Positions 1-7,726 of a DNA stretch of 17,855 bases are shown here, one piece after another (the first letter of the stretch is position 1; every line of letters begins with the position of its first letter). The stretch covers positions 1 through 17,855 of the forward strand of contig JBKCHQ010000196.1 of the NCBI GenBank assembly GCA_046302715.1, read 5' to 3'. This DNA is from CAMCXT01 sp046302715. GTDB taxonomy: Bacteria; Bacteroidota; Bacteroidia; M30B66. Both the position numbers and the translations under genes were made by a program. The notes below the pieces were generated by a model. It was given only the letters and a program-made list of their open reading frames with translations. It was not told the origin of the DNA and did no database searches.

Positions 1-590
1 GCAGCTACCACAATTTTATACGTATCGGCAATGATTTCGAGCGACTCGGCATCGCAACCGCTCACCACTTTTACTATGCGCGAAAGGGTATGTTCCTTAT
101 CGCCCGGGTTGATGCGTTCGGGCGAGTACCCAACCTTAAAATCGGTACCAAATTTAAGACCTGACATTTCTTCGAGGATGGGAATGCAATCTTCCTCCGT
201 ACAGCCGGGGTAAACCGTAGATTCAAACACCACATAATCGCCCTTTTTCAAGACAGAACCTACACTGCGACTTGCAGATAAAAGCGGTTTTAAATCGGGT
301 TGATTATGTTCGTCAATAGGCGTGGGCACTGCAACAATAAAAAAGCGGGCCTGAGCCAGTTCATTGGGTTGAGCGGTAAAATGTATGGAGCAGCCATCGA
401 ATTCTTCCGGTGCAAGCTCCTCGCTGGGGTCAATGCGTTGCCGCATCATATCTACACGACGCTCGTTGATATCGAACCCGATAACGTCAATTTTTCGAGC
501 AAATTCAAGGGCAATGGGTAATCCAACGTACCCAAGGCCTACCACAGCCAATTTTTCCTTTTTGTTGATTAAGTCGTTATACAAATTCAT
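1..590 (-). CDS. UDP-N-acetylhexosamine 6-dehydrogenase, TviB/WbpA/WbpO type (C-terminus cut by window edge)
   Basis: Partial gene: the N-terminal ~196 residues are present and the rest lies left of base 1. It is a nucleotide-sugar dehydrogenase that should oxidise C6 of UDP-GlcNAc (or UDP-GalNAc) twice with NAD to give the uronic acid. Visible motifs are the Rossmann motif GLGYVGLP (residues 18-25), AVPTPID (87-93), ESTVYPGCTEE (123-133) and YSPERINPG (155-163). The last two are typical of the Vi-antigen TviB subgroup rather than of UDP-glucose dehydrogenases. The catalytic Cys region is outside the window. The ATG at 590 overlaps the TGA of the upstream wbpB-like gene (ATGA), so translation is probably coupled. 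It sits last of the visible genes in a wbpE-ugd-uxs-wbpD-wbpB order, which supplies the first step of the Wbp route. The family is sure; the exact substrate is inferred from context. Confidence 0.93.
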   Translation of the reverse strand, partial: MNLYNDLINKKEKLAVVGLGYVGLPIALEFARKIDVIGFDINERRVDMMRQRIDPSEELAPEEFDGCSIHFTAQPNELAQARFFIVAVPTPIDEHNQPDLKPLLSASRSVGSVLKKGDYVVFESTVYPGCTEEDCIPILEEMSGLKFGTDFKVGYSPERINPGDKEHTLSRIVKVVSGCDAESLEIIADTYKIVVA

Positions 591-1621
591 GTCAGGAGGT
601 TTTTATCGCGAAGTGCATAAATGCGTTCAATTATTTCAACCACTTTAAGGCCTTCCAATGCATTGGTGGTTGCGCTGGATTTGCCTTGCAGCGTTTCAAT
701 TACGTTTTGAATGATAAAATGATGGTTGGCGGCCGATCCTTTGTAGGCACCATAATCGTTCGCCGGACTAGAGGGTGGCAGTTCGGGCATGGTATAATCT
801 TTAATGTGGCAATATTCCACCTCGTTCATATACTGACCGCCAATCTTAATACTGCCCTTTTCGCCTATTACCGTAAGCGAACTTTCGAGATTTTGGTTCC
901 ATACCGATGTAGAATAATTAATACACCCCATGCCTCCATTCACAAAACGGAAATTCACCAAGCCCGAATCTTCGAAATCGGTAAGGTCTTTATGATTAAA
1001 ATCGGCAAATTTGGCCTGTATCTCGTCAATATCCCCAAAAAGCCAGTACATAATATCAATGAAATGCGAAAACTGAGTAAATAATGTGCCTCCGTCCATA
1101 CGCTGTATGCCTTTCCAGGTACCTTTTTTATAGTAACGCTCGTCGCGATTCCAGTAGCAATTTACCTGAACCATAAAAATCTCGCCCAAAAGACGGCGGT
1201 CAATAACATCCTTAATCCACTGTGATGGTGGTGAATAGCGATTTTGCATTACACAAAACACCTGACGAGAAACCTGAAGCGCTTTAAAAATAACCTGCTC
1301 ACATTCGGCTTTTGAGAGGCCCATGGGCTTTTCGCACACAATATGCTTACGGTGTTCGAGGGCAAGTAGCGAATGTTCGGCATGCACACCGTTGGGCGAG
1401 CAAATGTTGGCGACGTCAAATTCCAATCCCGATGCAAATAAGGCTTCGGCCGAATTAAAATAGGGCACATCAAAATCCTTAATGCCCAAATCTTCGGCAG
1501 GCAGCACATCGGCTATGGCTACAAGTTCAGCATCTGGGTTGCGTCGAATCATCTCGGCATGGCGTTTACCAATATGACCGGCTCCCAAAACAGCAAAACG
1601 TACTTTATCTGAATGCATCAT
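587..1621 (-). CDS. wbpB: Gfo/Idh/MocA oxidoreductase, WbpB/WlbA-like UDP-GlcNAcA 3-dehydrogenase
   Basis: A 344-residue NAD(P)-dependent oxidoreductase. The N-terminal Rossmann fold shows GAGHIGKRH (13-21), followed by CEKPMG (96-101) with the conserved Lys98, then a C-terminal Gfo/Idh/MocA alpha/beta domain. His186 in TQFSHFID fits the conserved active-site His. The position four residues earlier, often Asp in the superfamily, is Thr182. In the Wbp pathway WbpB oxidises C3 of UDP-GlcNAcA to the 3-keto sugar, which WbpE then aminates. The assignment rests on the fold plus linkage to wbpD, wbpE and wbpA homologues in the same operon. It starts 3 bp after the wbpD stop and ends in an ATGA overlap with the next gene. 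A second ATG is the very next codon, so the start could be 1618. Another sugar 3-dehydrogenase cannot be excluded by sequence alone. Confidence 0.88.
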   Translation of the reverse strand: MMHSDKVRFAVLGAGHIGKRHAEMIRRNPDAELVAIADVLPAEDLGIKDFDVPYFNSAEALFASGLEFDVANICSPNGVHAEHSLLALEHRKHIVCEKPMGLSKAECEQVIFKALQVSRQVFCVMQNRYSPPSQWIKDVIDRRLLGEIFMVQVNCYWNRDERYYKKGTWKGIQRMDGGTLFTQFSHFIDIMYWLFGDIDEIQAKFADFNHKDLTDFEDSGLVNFRFVNGGMGCINYSTSVWNQNLESSLTVIGEKGSIKIGGQYMNEVEYCHIKDYTMPELPPSSPANDYGAYKGSAANHHFIIQNVIETLQGKSSATTNALEGLKVVEIIERIYALRDKNLLT

Positions 1622-1624
1622 TAT

Positions 1625-2212
1625 TTATAGGGAATGTACTTTACTCACTTTATTATTCTCGAGCTTGTAACGCTCCTTACTTTCTGGGCATGTAGCCATA
1701 CCCTCTGCATCAAATTTTAGCTTGTGCCCGTATTCACTCATCCAACCGGTTTGTCGGGCTGGATTACCGATTACTAAGGCATAATCAGGAACATTTTTGG
1801 TTACTACAGCACCTGCTCCGATGAAGGCATATGCACCAATATCGTGGCCACAGACAATTGTTGCATTGGCCCCAATCGACGCGCCTTTGCCTACATGCGT
1901 TTTAAGGTAGGCATCTCTGCGGTTTACTGCACTACGTGGATTTATAACATTGGTAAATACCATCGAAGGTCCAAGAAAAACATCATCGTCGCAGGTAACC
2001 CCTGTGTAAATAGAAACATTGTTCTGAATCTTAACATTGTTACCCAAAACAACTTCGGGCGATATTACCACATTTTGACCAATATTACAGTTTTGACCAA
2101 TGGTACAACCCGGCATGATATGCGAAAAATGCCATATTCGGGTGCCTTCGCCGATGGAGCAACCTTCGTCAATAACCGCTGATGGATGTGCTTTGTATAA
2201 TAGGTCTGTCAT
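1625..2212 (-). CDS. wbpD: UDP-2-acetamido-3-amino-glucuronate N-acetyltransferase, WbpD-like
   Basis: A 195-residue acyltransferase of the left-handed beta-helix (hexapeptide repeat) family. Repeats run through about residues 10-140, for example CTIGQNCNIGQNVVI (36-50). Diagnostic stretches shared with Pseudomonas WbpD are RIWHFSHI (25-32), KIQNNVSIY (61-69), GPSMVFTNV (81-89), GAGAVVTKNVP (132-142) and GNPARQTGWMSEYG (149-162). WbpD moves acetyl from acetyl-CoA to the 3-amino group of UDP-GlcNAc3NA in the cytoplasm. The start ATG directly abuts the stop of the uxs-like gene (TAAATG), and the next gene begins 3 bp downstream, so it is mid-operon. The tail (residues 165-195, with CPESKERYKL) lies beyond the helix and its role is unknown. 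Identification is strong from the motifs and from wbpB and wbpE in the same operon. Confidence 0.93.
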   Translation of the reverse strand: MTDLLYKAHPSAVIDEGCSIGEGTRIWHFSHIMPGCTIGQNCNIGQNVVISPEVVLGNNVKIQNNVSIYTGVTCDDDVFLGPSMVFTNVINPRSAVNRRDAYLKTHVGKGASIGANATIVCGHDIGAYAFIGAGAVVTKNVPDYALVIGNPARQTGWMSEYGHKLKFDAEGMATCPESKERYKLENNKVSKVHSL

Positions 2213-3196
2213 TTAGGTAGATTGAAATTCGCGAGGGGTAATGACCCACTCGGGCAAGGTTTTAAAATACTCCCAGGTTTTTTTCATGCCTTCGGAGCGA
2301 CTTACTTTGGGCTCCCATTGTAGCAGCTCCTTAGCCCTCGAAATATCAGGCTGACGCTGTTTAGGGTCATCGGTAGGAAGCGGTTTGTAGATTATTTTTT
2401 GTTCTGTGCCGGTAAGTCGAATAATTTCTTCGGCAAAGTCGCGGATCGAAATTTCGTCAGGGTTTCCGATGTTTACCGGATAGGGGTAATCGCTTAATAA
2501 CAAACGGTAAATTCCGTCAATTAAATCGTCCACAAAGCAAAACGAGCGGGTTTGTGAGCCATCTCCGAATACCGTGATATCCTCACCCCTTAGCGCTTGT
2601 CCCATAAATGCAGGCAAAGCTCTGCCGTCGTTTAAGCGCATGCGCGGACCGTAGGTATTAAATATTCTCACGATGCGCGTTTCTAAACCATGAAAGGTGT
2701 GATAGGCCATAGTGATAGCTTCCTGAAAGCGTTTGGCTTCGTCATACACACCACGTGGCCCAATAGGATTAACATTTCCCCAATAATCTTCATTCTGAGG
2801 GTGAACCGTGGGATCGCCATAAACTTCAGAGGTTGAGGCTATAAGCATACGGGCTTTTTTAACACGGGCCAATCCCAACAAATTATGCGTGCCCAGCGAA
2901 CCAACTTTAAGGGTTTGGATGGGAATTTTTAAATAGTCGATGGGGCTTGCCGGAGAGGCGAAGTGTAAGATATAATCCAGTTCACCGGGAACAAATACAA
3001 ATTTTGAAACGTCGTGATGGTAAAACTCGAAATATTCGTTGCCAAACAAATGTTCGATATTGCTTAATGAGCCTGTAATGAGATTGTCCATTCCCACTAC
3101 TTTGCATCCTTCGGCAATAAATCGGTCGCAAAGATGCGAACCTAAGAAACCTGCGGCGCCCGTTATGAGTACTCTTTTACCTTGAATGTCTGCCAT
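2213..3196 (-). CDS. uxs: UDP-glucuronate decarboxylase (UDP-xylose synthase), NAD-dependent SDR
   Basis: A 327-residue extended short-chain dehydrogenase. The NAD-binding motif is GAAGFLG (13-19), the active-site segment is STSEVYGDP (121-129) with Thr122 and Glu124, and the catalytic pair is Tyr151/Lys155 in YDEAKRFQE. GDGSQTRSF (211-219) contains the Arg that UXS enzymes use in decarboxylation. The length matches soluble bacterial and eukaryotic UXS cores without an N-terminal membrane anchor. The reaction is UDP-GlcA to UDP-xylose plus CO2 via a 4-keto intermediate. Its ATG overlaps the TAA of ugd by one base (TAATG), so the enzyme making UDP-GlcA is translated immediately before the one consuming it. 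This pairing with a UDP-glucose dehydrogenase strongly supports the call over a UDP-glucose 4-epimerase or dTDP-glucose dehydratase. Confidence 0.93.
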   Translation of the reverse strand: MADIQGKRVLITGAAGFLGSHLCDRFIAEGCKVVGMDNLITGSLSNIEHLFGNEYFEFYHHDVSKFVFVPGELDYILHFASPASPIDYLKIPIQTLKVGSLGTHNLLGLARVKKARMLIASTSEVYGDPTVHPQNEDYWGNVNPIGPRGVYDEAKRFQEAITMAYHTFHGLETRIVRIFNTYGPRMRLNDGRALPAFMGQALRGEDITVFGDGSQTRSFCFVDDLIDGIYRLLLSDYPYPVNIGNPDEISIRDFAEEIIRLTGTEQKIIYKPLPTDDPKQRQPDISRAKELLQWEPKVSRSEGMKKTWEYFKTLPEWVITPREFQST

Positions 3197-4521
3197 TATT
3201 TCGACTTTTTAACCGGTTTACGACCAATGCTGTAATATGCCAATCCAGCCTTTTTCATCTGATCAGACGTGTAAAGATTTCGGCCGTCAAAAATAACTTT
3301 ATGGCCGATTGCTGCATGCATTTTTTCGAAATCCGGATTTCTAAATGCGGCCCATTCGGTACAAATTACCAATGCATCTGAATTTTCGAGCGCAGCATAT
3401 TGATCGTCAGAAAAATCAATTCGCTCGCCATACAGTTTACGTACATTATCCATGGCTTCGGGGTCAAAAGCACGAACCTGAACATTTTCCTCAATTAAGG
3501 CATCAATGATGTGAAGCGCCGGTGCTTCGCGTATATCGTCGGTGTCGGGCTTAAATGCCAGGCCCCAAATAGCTATACATTTTCCTTTCAATTCGCCGTT
3601 AAAAAACTTTTTAATGCGAGGCAGTAAAATGCTTTTTTGCTCATGATTGACCTGCATTACCGATTTTAAAATCCTAAAATCAAAGTTTACCTCGTCGGCA
3701 GATTTTACTAATGCGGTAACATCCTTTGGGAAACAACTGCCTCCGTAACCAATACCTGGAAACAGGAAGCGTTTACCGATGCGCTGATCAGATCCGATAC
3801 CGATGCGCACCTGATCTACGTCGGCACCCAGCAATTCGCAGAGATTGGCCATTTCGTTCATAAACGAAATTTTCATGGCTAAAAAGCTGTTTGCCGCATA
3901 CTTGGTAAGCTCGGCCGAACGCTCATCCATAAATAAAATGGGATTGCCTTGACGCACAAAAGGCAGATAAAGCTCCTCCATTATTTTACGGGCACGTGCC
4001 GAACTGGTGCCAATAACCACACGGTCGGGCTTCATAAAATCCTCCACAGCAAAACCTTCCCTTAAGAATTCGGGATTCGAAACCACGTCAAAATCGGCTT
4101 TTGCATGTGCGGCAATGGCCTGATGCACCTTTTCGGCGGTTCCAACCGGCACAGTACTTTTATCTACAATTATCTTGTAATCGTTTTGTAAAAGATGCCC
4201 TAACTCTTTGGCCACGCCAAGTATATAGGATAAATCAGCCGAACCGTCCTCGCCTGGCGGGGTAGGTAAGGCTAGAAAAATAATTTCGGCATGATTTACC
4301 GCATCTGCCAACTGTGTAGAAAATGTTAATCTGCCTTGTTTAAGATTGCGTTCAAAATAAACATCCAACTGGGGTTCATAAATGGTTATGCTGCCCGATT
4401 GGAGTTTTTTTACTTTGTTTTTATCAATATCAACGCACAGAACATTATTGCCTGTTTCGGCCAGACAGGTTCCGGTTACCAGGCCAACATACCCTGTTCC
4501 AATAACTGCAATTCTTTTCAC
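3196..4521 (-). CDS. ugd: UDP-glucose 6-dehydrogenase
   Basis: A 441-residue UDP-glucose/GDP-mannose dehydrogenase family member of full length. It has GTGYVGLV (8-15) for NAD binding, ALPTPPGEDGSADL (84-97), STVPVGT (122-128), NPEFLREG (149-156), TKYAANSFLA (206-215) with Lys207, and GYGGSCFPKD (258-267) with the catalytic Cys263. It oxidises UDP-glucose twice to UDP-glucuronate in the cytoplasm. It is clearly of the Ugd/RkpK subgroup and distinct from the TviB-like dehydrogenase at the end of this operon, so the operon carries two dehydrogenases for two different UDP-sugars. It begins 5 bp after the aminotransferase stop and overlaps the uxs start. The product should be drawn into UDP-xylose, although free UDP-GlcA may also be used by glycosyltransferases outside the window. 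Confidence 0.95.
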   Translation of the reverse strand: MKRIAVIGTGYVGLVTGTCLAETGNNVLCVDIDKNKVKKLQSGSITIYEPQLDVYFERNLKQGRLTFSTQLADAVNHAEIIFLALPTPPGEDGSADLSYILGVAKELGHLLQNDYKIIVDKSTVPVGTAEKVHQAIAAHAKADFDVVSNPEFLREGFAVEDFMKPDRVVIGTSSARARKIMEELYLPFVRQGNPILFMDERSAELTKYAANSFLAMKISFMNEMANLCELLGADVDQVRIGIGSDQRIGKRFLFPGIGYGGSCFPKDVTALVKSADEVNFDFRILKSVMQVNHEQKSILLPRIKKFFNGELKGKCIAIWGLAFKPDTDDIREAPALHIIDALIEENVQVRAFDPEAMDNVRKLYGERIDFSDDQYAALENSDALVICTEWAAFRNPDFEKMHAAIGHKVIFDGRNLYTSDQMKKAGLAYYSIGRKPVKKSK

Positions 4522-4526
4522 AATTT

Positions 4527-5654
4527 CTAATATTTAAAGCTTCGTATGGTGTCGATGATATGTAGCAGTTGATCTTCCTGCATTTCGGTATGCATAGGCA
4601 ATGAAATAACGCGCGCGCAAAGATCTTCGGTCACAGGAAATGCCCCCTCTGTGTAGCGCTCGCTGGTATAAGCCTTTTGCATGTGTAAGGGAACAGGATA
4701 GTAAATCATAGCCGGTACATGTGCCTCCTCGAGATGTTTCTTTAAAGCTTCCCGATCAATACCTTCTGTTATTAGCGTGTACTGATGGAACACGTGGGTA
4801 GAAAAATCACTGCGTTTCGGGATTTTCAAAAACGGCAGGGCTGAAAAGGCCTCATCATAGCGTTTGGCTAAGGCATTACGGCGTGATGCATAATCATCTA
4901 ATTGCTTAAGCTTTACACGTAAAATGGCCGCTTGTATGGTGTCCAGACGTGAATTAACGCCTATTTCATCATGATAGTAGCGCACTCTTTGTCCATGGTT
5001 GGCAATCATTCTGATTTTAGCTGCCAATGCATCGTCCTGAGTAAAAATGGCCCCGCCATCGCCGTAGCACCCTAAATTTTTGGAGGGGAAGAAAGAGGTG
5101 GCTCCAATGGTACCCATCGTTCCCGCTTTACGCGCTTTTCCATCACTAAAGCGATACTCGGCACCAATAGCCTGAGCGGTATCTTCAATAATATGAATAT
5201 TATGCTTTCGGGCAATTTCAAGTAGCTGCTCCATCGGGGCGCACTGCCCAAAAAGATGCACCGGTACAATAGCTACAGTGCGTGATGTAATTGCGCGTTC
5301 AACGGCCTCGGGATCGATGTTAAAGGTTTCAGGATGCACATCCACCAACACTGGAGTTAATCCAAGTAGCGCTATAACTTCGGCTGTTGCCACATAGGTA
5401 AAGCTGGCGGTTATTACTTCATCGCCAGGCTTGAAGCCCAAGGCCATCATGGCAATTTGAAGCGCATCAGTTCCGTTGGCACAGGGAATAACATTGCGGC
5501 AATCGAGATAGGTTTCGAGTTCCTTTTGAAAGAACTGTACTGCTGGACCATTTATGAACGCAGTAGCATCAATAACCTCGTGGATGGCGGCATCCACATC
5601 ATCTTTCATTCTCAGATACTGAGCTTTAAGATCGACCATCTGTATCGGATTCAT
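4527..5654 (-). CDS. wbpE: DegT/DnrJ/EryC1 aminotransferase, WbpE-like UDP-3-keto-GlcNAcA transaminase
   Basis: A 375-residue PLP-dependent sugar aminotransferase (numbered from 5654). Motifs are VDLKAQY (7-13), CANGTDALQIAMMALG (58-73), FTYVATAEVIALLG (85-98), IIEDTAQAIGA (155-165) with the cofactor-binding Asp158, and SFFPSKNLGCYGDGG (187-201) with the PLP Lys192. Pseudomonas WbpE shares most of these blocks. WbpE transfers an amino group from glutamate to the 3-keto sugar made by WbpB. I chose the ATG at 5654 because family members start about six residues before DLKxQ. An in-frame ATG at 5681 would add nine residues and lies upstream of the putative promoter element at 5671-5678. It is the first gene of the minus-strand sugar operon, divergent from the barrel gene at 5741. 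The 3-amino product fits the adjacent wbpD. Confidence 0.92.
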   Translation of the reverse strand: MNPIQMVDLKAQYLRMKDDVDAAIHEVIDATAFINGPAVQFFQKELETYLDCRNVIPCANGTDALQIAMMALGFKPGDEVITASFTYVATAEVIALLGLTPVLVDVHPETFNIDPEAVERAITSRTVAIVPVHLFGQCAPMEQLLEIARKHNIHIIEDTAQAIGAEYRFSDGKARKAGTMGTIGATSFFPSKNLGCYGDGGAIFTQDDALAAKIRMIANHGQRVRYYHDEIGVNSRLDTIQAAILRVKLKQLDDYASRRNALAKRYDEAFSALPFLKIPKRSDFSTHVFHQYTLITEGIDREALKKHLEEAHVPAMIYYPVPLHMQKAYTSERYTEGAFPVTEDLCARVISLPMHTEMQEDQLLHIIDTIRSFKY

Positions 5655-5670
5655 CGCAATATATTTGCTG

Positions 5671-5678
5671 CGAATATA
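5671..5678 (-). promoter_or_regulatory. Putative -7 element for the nucleotide-sugar operon
   Basis: On the minus strand the bases read TATATTCG, one mismatch from the Bacteroidota -7 consensus TAnnTTTG. It is placed about 16 bp before the preferred wbpE start at 5654. A TTTG lies upstream, but its spacing to this element (about 10 bp) is too short for the usual -33 box. The call rests on one near-consensus element in a divergent intergenic region and is tentative. Confidence 0.35.
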
Positions 5679-5726
5679 CACAGATTTACAAAAGCTCTAA
5701 TCGCAGCCCGAACAACAAAACATCTA

Positions 5727-5734
5727 TATATTTG
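5727..5734 (+). promoter_or_regulatory. -7 promoter element (TATATTTG) of the barrel-kdtA-barrel operon
   Basis: An exact match to the Bacteroidota -7 consensus TAnnTTTG. The ATG of the downstream gene is at 5741, only 6 bp after the element, which is about where transcription should start. The mRNA would have essentially no leader. I see no clear -33 TTTG 19-21 bp upstream. Confidence 0.55.
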
Positions 5735-5740
5735 TACGGA

Positions 5741-6502
5741 ATGGGGAAAAGATTTTTTTTGACTTTTTATTTCGGCATCATTCTGTTAAGCAGCAGTTTT
5801 GCTCAGGTTAATGTGCGCGATTCCTTGATTAAAGCGCCCATGATAATTCCCAATGTGGGATGGTGCATTCCTTCTGCCGATATGGCAAAGCGTTTTGGAC
5901 AATTTACCACTGTTGGTTTTGATTTTTTATACAAAAATCCCAAGGGTTGGCTCTTTGGCGCCAATGCGCATTTTTTGTTTGGCTCAAATGTTAAGGAAAC
6001 AAATATGCTCGAGGGTATTTTAACCTCTGGCGATTTTCTTATCGGGGCCGATGGCACACTCTACGATGTGCGTTATCAATTGCGAGGTTTTAATGGCGAT
6101 TTGAGATTCGGTAAATTGTTGCCGATTTGGGGCCCTAACAAAAATTCGGGTCCGTTTTTTAGCCTAGGATTGGGTTTTATTCAGCATAAAATACGCCTCG
6201 AATATCAGCGCAATGCCAACATTCCGCAACTCAGCAAAGATTATATTAAAGGCTACGACCGGCTCAGCAATGGAGCGTATGTAGTACCGGCGCTCGGTTA
6301 TTTTTATCTTTCGAATAACAGAAGGATTAACTTCTTTGCACAGGCCGAATTTATATTGGGACAAACGCAAAACCGCAGGTCGTATAATTACGATCAGAAT
6401 GCAAGCGATTCATCAACGCGTACCGATGGTATTTTTGCTTTGAAAGTAGGTTGGATTATTCCGCTTTACGAGCGCAAACCCGACGAATATTATTTTTACT
6501 AG
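5741..6502 (+). CDS. Outer-membrane beta-barrel protein of unknown function (kdtA-linked)
   Basis: A 253-residue secreted protein. The N-terminus MGKRFFLTFYF followed by GIILLSSSFA is a Sec signal peptide with likely cleavage after Ala21 (SFA-Q). The mature part is rich in alternating aromatic and glycine segments that look like beta-strands, for example WLFGANAHFLFG, FFSLGLGFIQH, YVVPALGYFYL and INFFAQAEFILG, and it ends in aromatic residues (YYFY). This pattern suggests an 8-12-strand outer-membrane barrel. I do not recognise a named family. The start is the ATG at 5741. An upstream in-frame TTG at 5732 lies inside the promoter element and is unlikely. The stop TAG directly abuts the GTG of kdtA, so the two are co-transcribed and probably coupled. 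A role in LPS or envelope assembly is inferred only from that neighbour. Confidence 0.8.
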   Translation: MGKRFFLTFYFGIILLSSSFAQVNVRDSLIKAPMIIPNVGWCIPSADMAKRFGQFTTVGFDFLYKNPKGWLFGANAHFLFGSNVKETNMLEGILTSGDFLIGADGTLYDVRYQLRGFNGDLRFGKLLPIWGPNKNSGPFFSLGLGFIQHKIRLEYQRNANIPQLSKDYIKGYDRLSNGAYVVPALGYFYLSNNRRINFFAQAEFILGQTQNRRSYNYDQNASDSSTRTDGIFALKVGWIIPLYERKPDEYYFY

Positions 6503-7726
6503 GTGCGTAGTATTTACACGATAGGAATTAGGCTATATGTCATCGCCATAAAAATTTTTTCGGCGTTTAATGCAAAAGCAAAATTGTGGGTGGATGGGCG
6601 AAAAAATCTTTTTGATGAACTCGAAAAGAAAGTAAAAACAATACCCCGTAATGCGAAAATCGTTTGGGTACATTGCGCCTCGCTTGGCGAATTTGAGCAG
6701 GCACGCCCAATCATCGAGAAAATAAAAAATGAACGCACCGATGTTTTTGTGGTGCTAAGTTTTTTCTCCCCATCGGGGTATGAAATTCGCAAGAACTACG
6801 CTTTTGCAGATATTGTAACCTATCTGCCAGCTGATACACCCTCAAATGCCCAAAGGTTTATTTCAATTGTAAATCCTCGATTGCTAATTCTGGTAAAATA
6901 TGAGTTTTGGTTTCATCACCTATACGAGGCACAAAAACAAGGATGCAAATTATATTTAATTGCAGGCCGCTTTCGAAAACAACAGCTCTTTTTCAGGCAT
7001 GGTATGCAATGGTTCAAAAATCACCTTCAATTATTTGAGGTACTGCACGTACAGGATGATACGTCGAAGCATTTGCTAAGAGAATTAGGTGTAATCAGAG
7101 TTTTAGTGAGTGGCGATCCGCGATACGACAGGGTATTTCAAAATGCAGCTCAAACGCAAGAGATGGAGTTAATAAACAAGTGGATTGATGGTCGTAAAAC
7201 GCTTGTTGCAGGTAGCACTTGGCCCGAAGACGAAGCAGTAATATTACCCTGGAAGCAACCCGACTTAGCGCTCATTATTGCACCCCACGAAATAGGTGAA
7301 AAGCGCTTGCTGGAAATAGAGAAACGATGTGAGGGGCAATCAATACGATATTCTTCGTGGATAAAGAATCCTCTTGTGGTGGGAGATATTCTCATTATCG
7401 ACAATATTGGCATGCTCATGCATATTTATAAATATGCACACATTGCATATGTAGGTGGGGGATTCAGAAGCGGCCTGCATAACATCCTCGAACCGGCAGC
7501 ATTTGGCATCCCCGTTATTTTTGGCCCCCGACACGATAAATTTCCGGAGGCCCAGTTGCTCATTGAGGCGGGAGGGGCATTGGAAGTGCGCAATAAAATA
7601 GAATTCAATGTAAATCTCGATTTCTTTAATTCAGAATCAGCATGCACAATGGGCGAAAATGCACGTAAATTTGTTTTAAATAATACAGGTGCTACCCGAA
7701 AGATTATTGAAACGCTAAAGCTATGA
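6503..7726 (+). CDS. kdtA: 3-deoxy-D-manno-octulosonic acid (Kdo) transferase
   Basis: A 407-residue GT30 glycosyltransferase, normal length for KdtA/WaaA. It transfers Kdo from CMP-Kdo to the lipid A precursor on the inner leaflet of the inner membrane. The N-terminal hydrophobic segment (about 5-22) is the usual membrane anchor. ASLGEFEQARP (59-69) contains the catalytic base Glu63. The C-terminal GT-B half shows VAGSTWPEDE (235-244), APHE (260-263), YVGGGF (316-321) and NILEPAAFGIPVIFGP (327-342). The start is a GTG immediately after the previous stop. No in-frame ATG exists near it, and the N-terminal sequence fits the family from this codon. The stop overlaps the next ATG (ATGA). Being sandwiched between two barrel genes suggests an outer-membrane biogenesis operon. 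Whether it adds one or more Kdo residues cannot be read from the sequence. Confidence 0.95.
   Translation: MRSIYTIGIRLYVIAIKIFSAFNAKAKLWVDGRKNLFDELEKKVKTIPRNAKIVWVHCASLGEFEQARPIIEKIKNERTDVFVVLSFFSPSGYEIRKNYAFADIVTYLPADTPSNAQRFISIVNPRLLILVKYEFWFHHLYEAQKQGCKLYLIAGRFRKQQLFFRHGMQWFKNHLQLFEVLHVQDDTSKHLLRELGVIRVLVSGDPRYDRVFQNAAQTQEMELINKWIDGRKTLVAGSTWPEDEAVILPWKQPDLALIIAPHEIGEKRLLEIEKRCEGQSIRYSSWIKNPLVVGDILIIDNIGMLMHIYKYAHIAYVGGGFRSGLHNILEPAAFGIPVIFGPRHDKFPEAQLLIEAGGALEVRNKIEFNVNLDFFNSESACTMGENARKFVLNNTGATRKIIETLKL

Noticed and set aside
686..1084. A 132-codon open frame on the plus strand
   Set aside because: It is fully antisense to the well-supported wbpB-like gene, has no promoter or family signal, and its composition reads as a shadow frame.
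587..4521. Two nucleotide-sugar dehydrogenases (ugd and the TviB-like gene) as redundant copies
   Set aside because: Their diagnostic motifs place them in different subgroups with different UDP-sugar substrates, matching two separate downstream branches.
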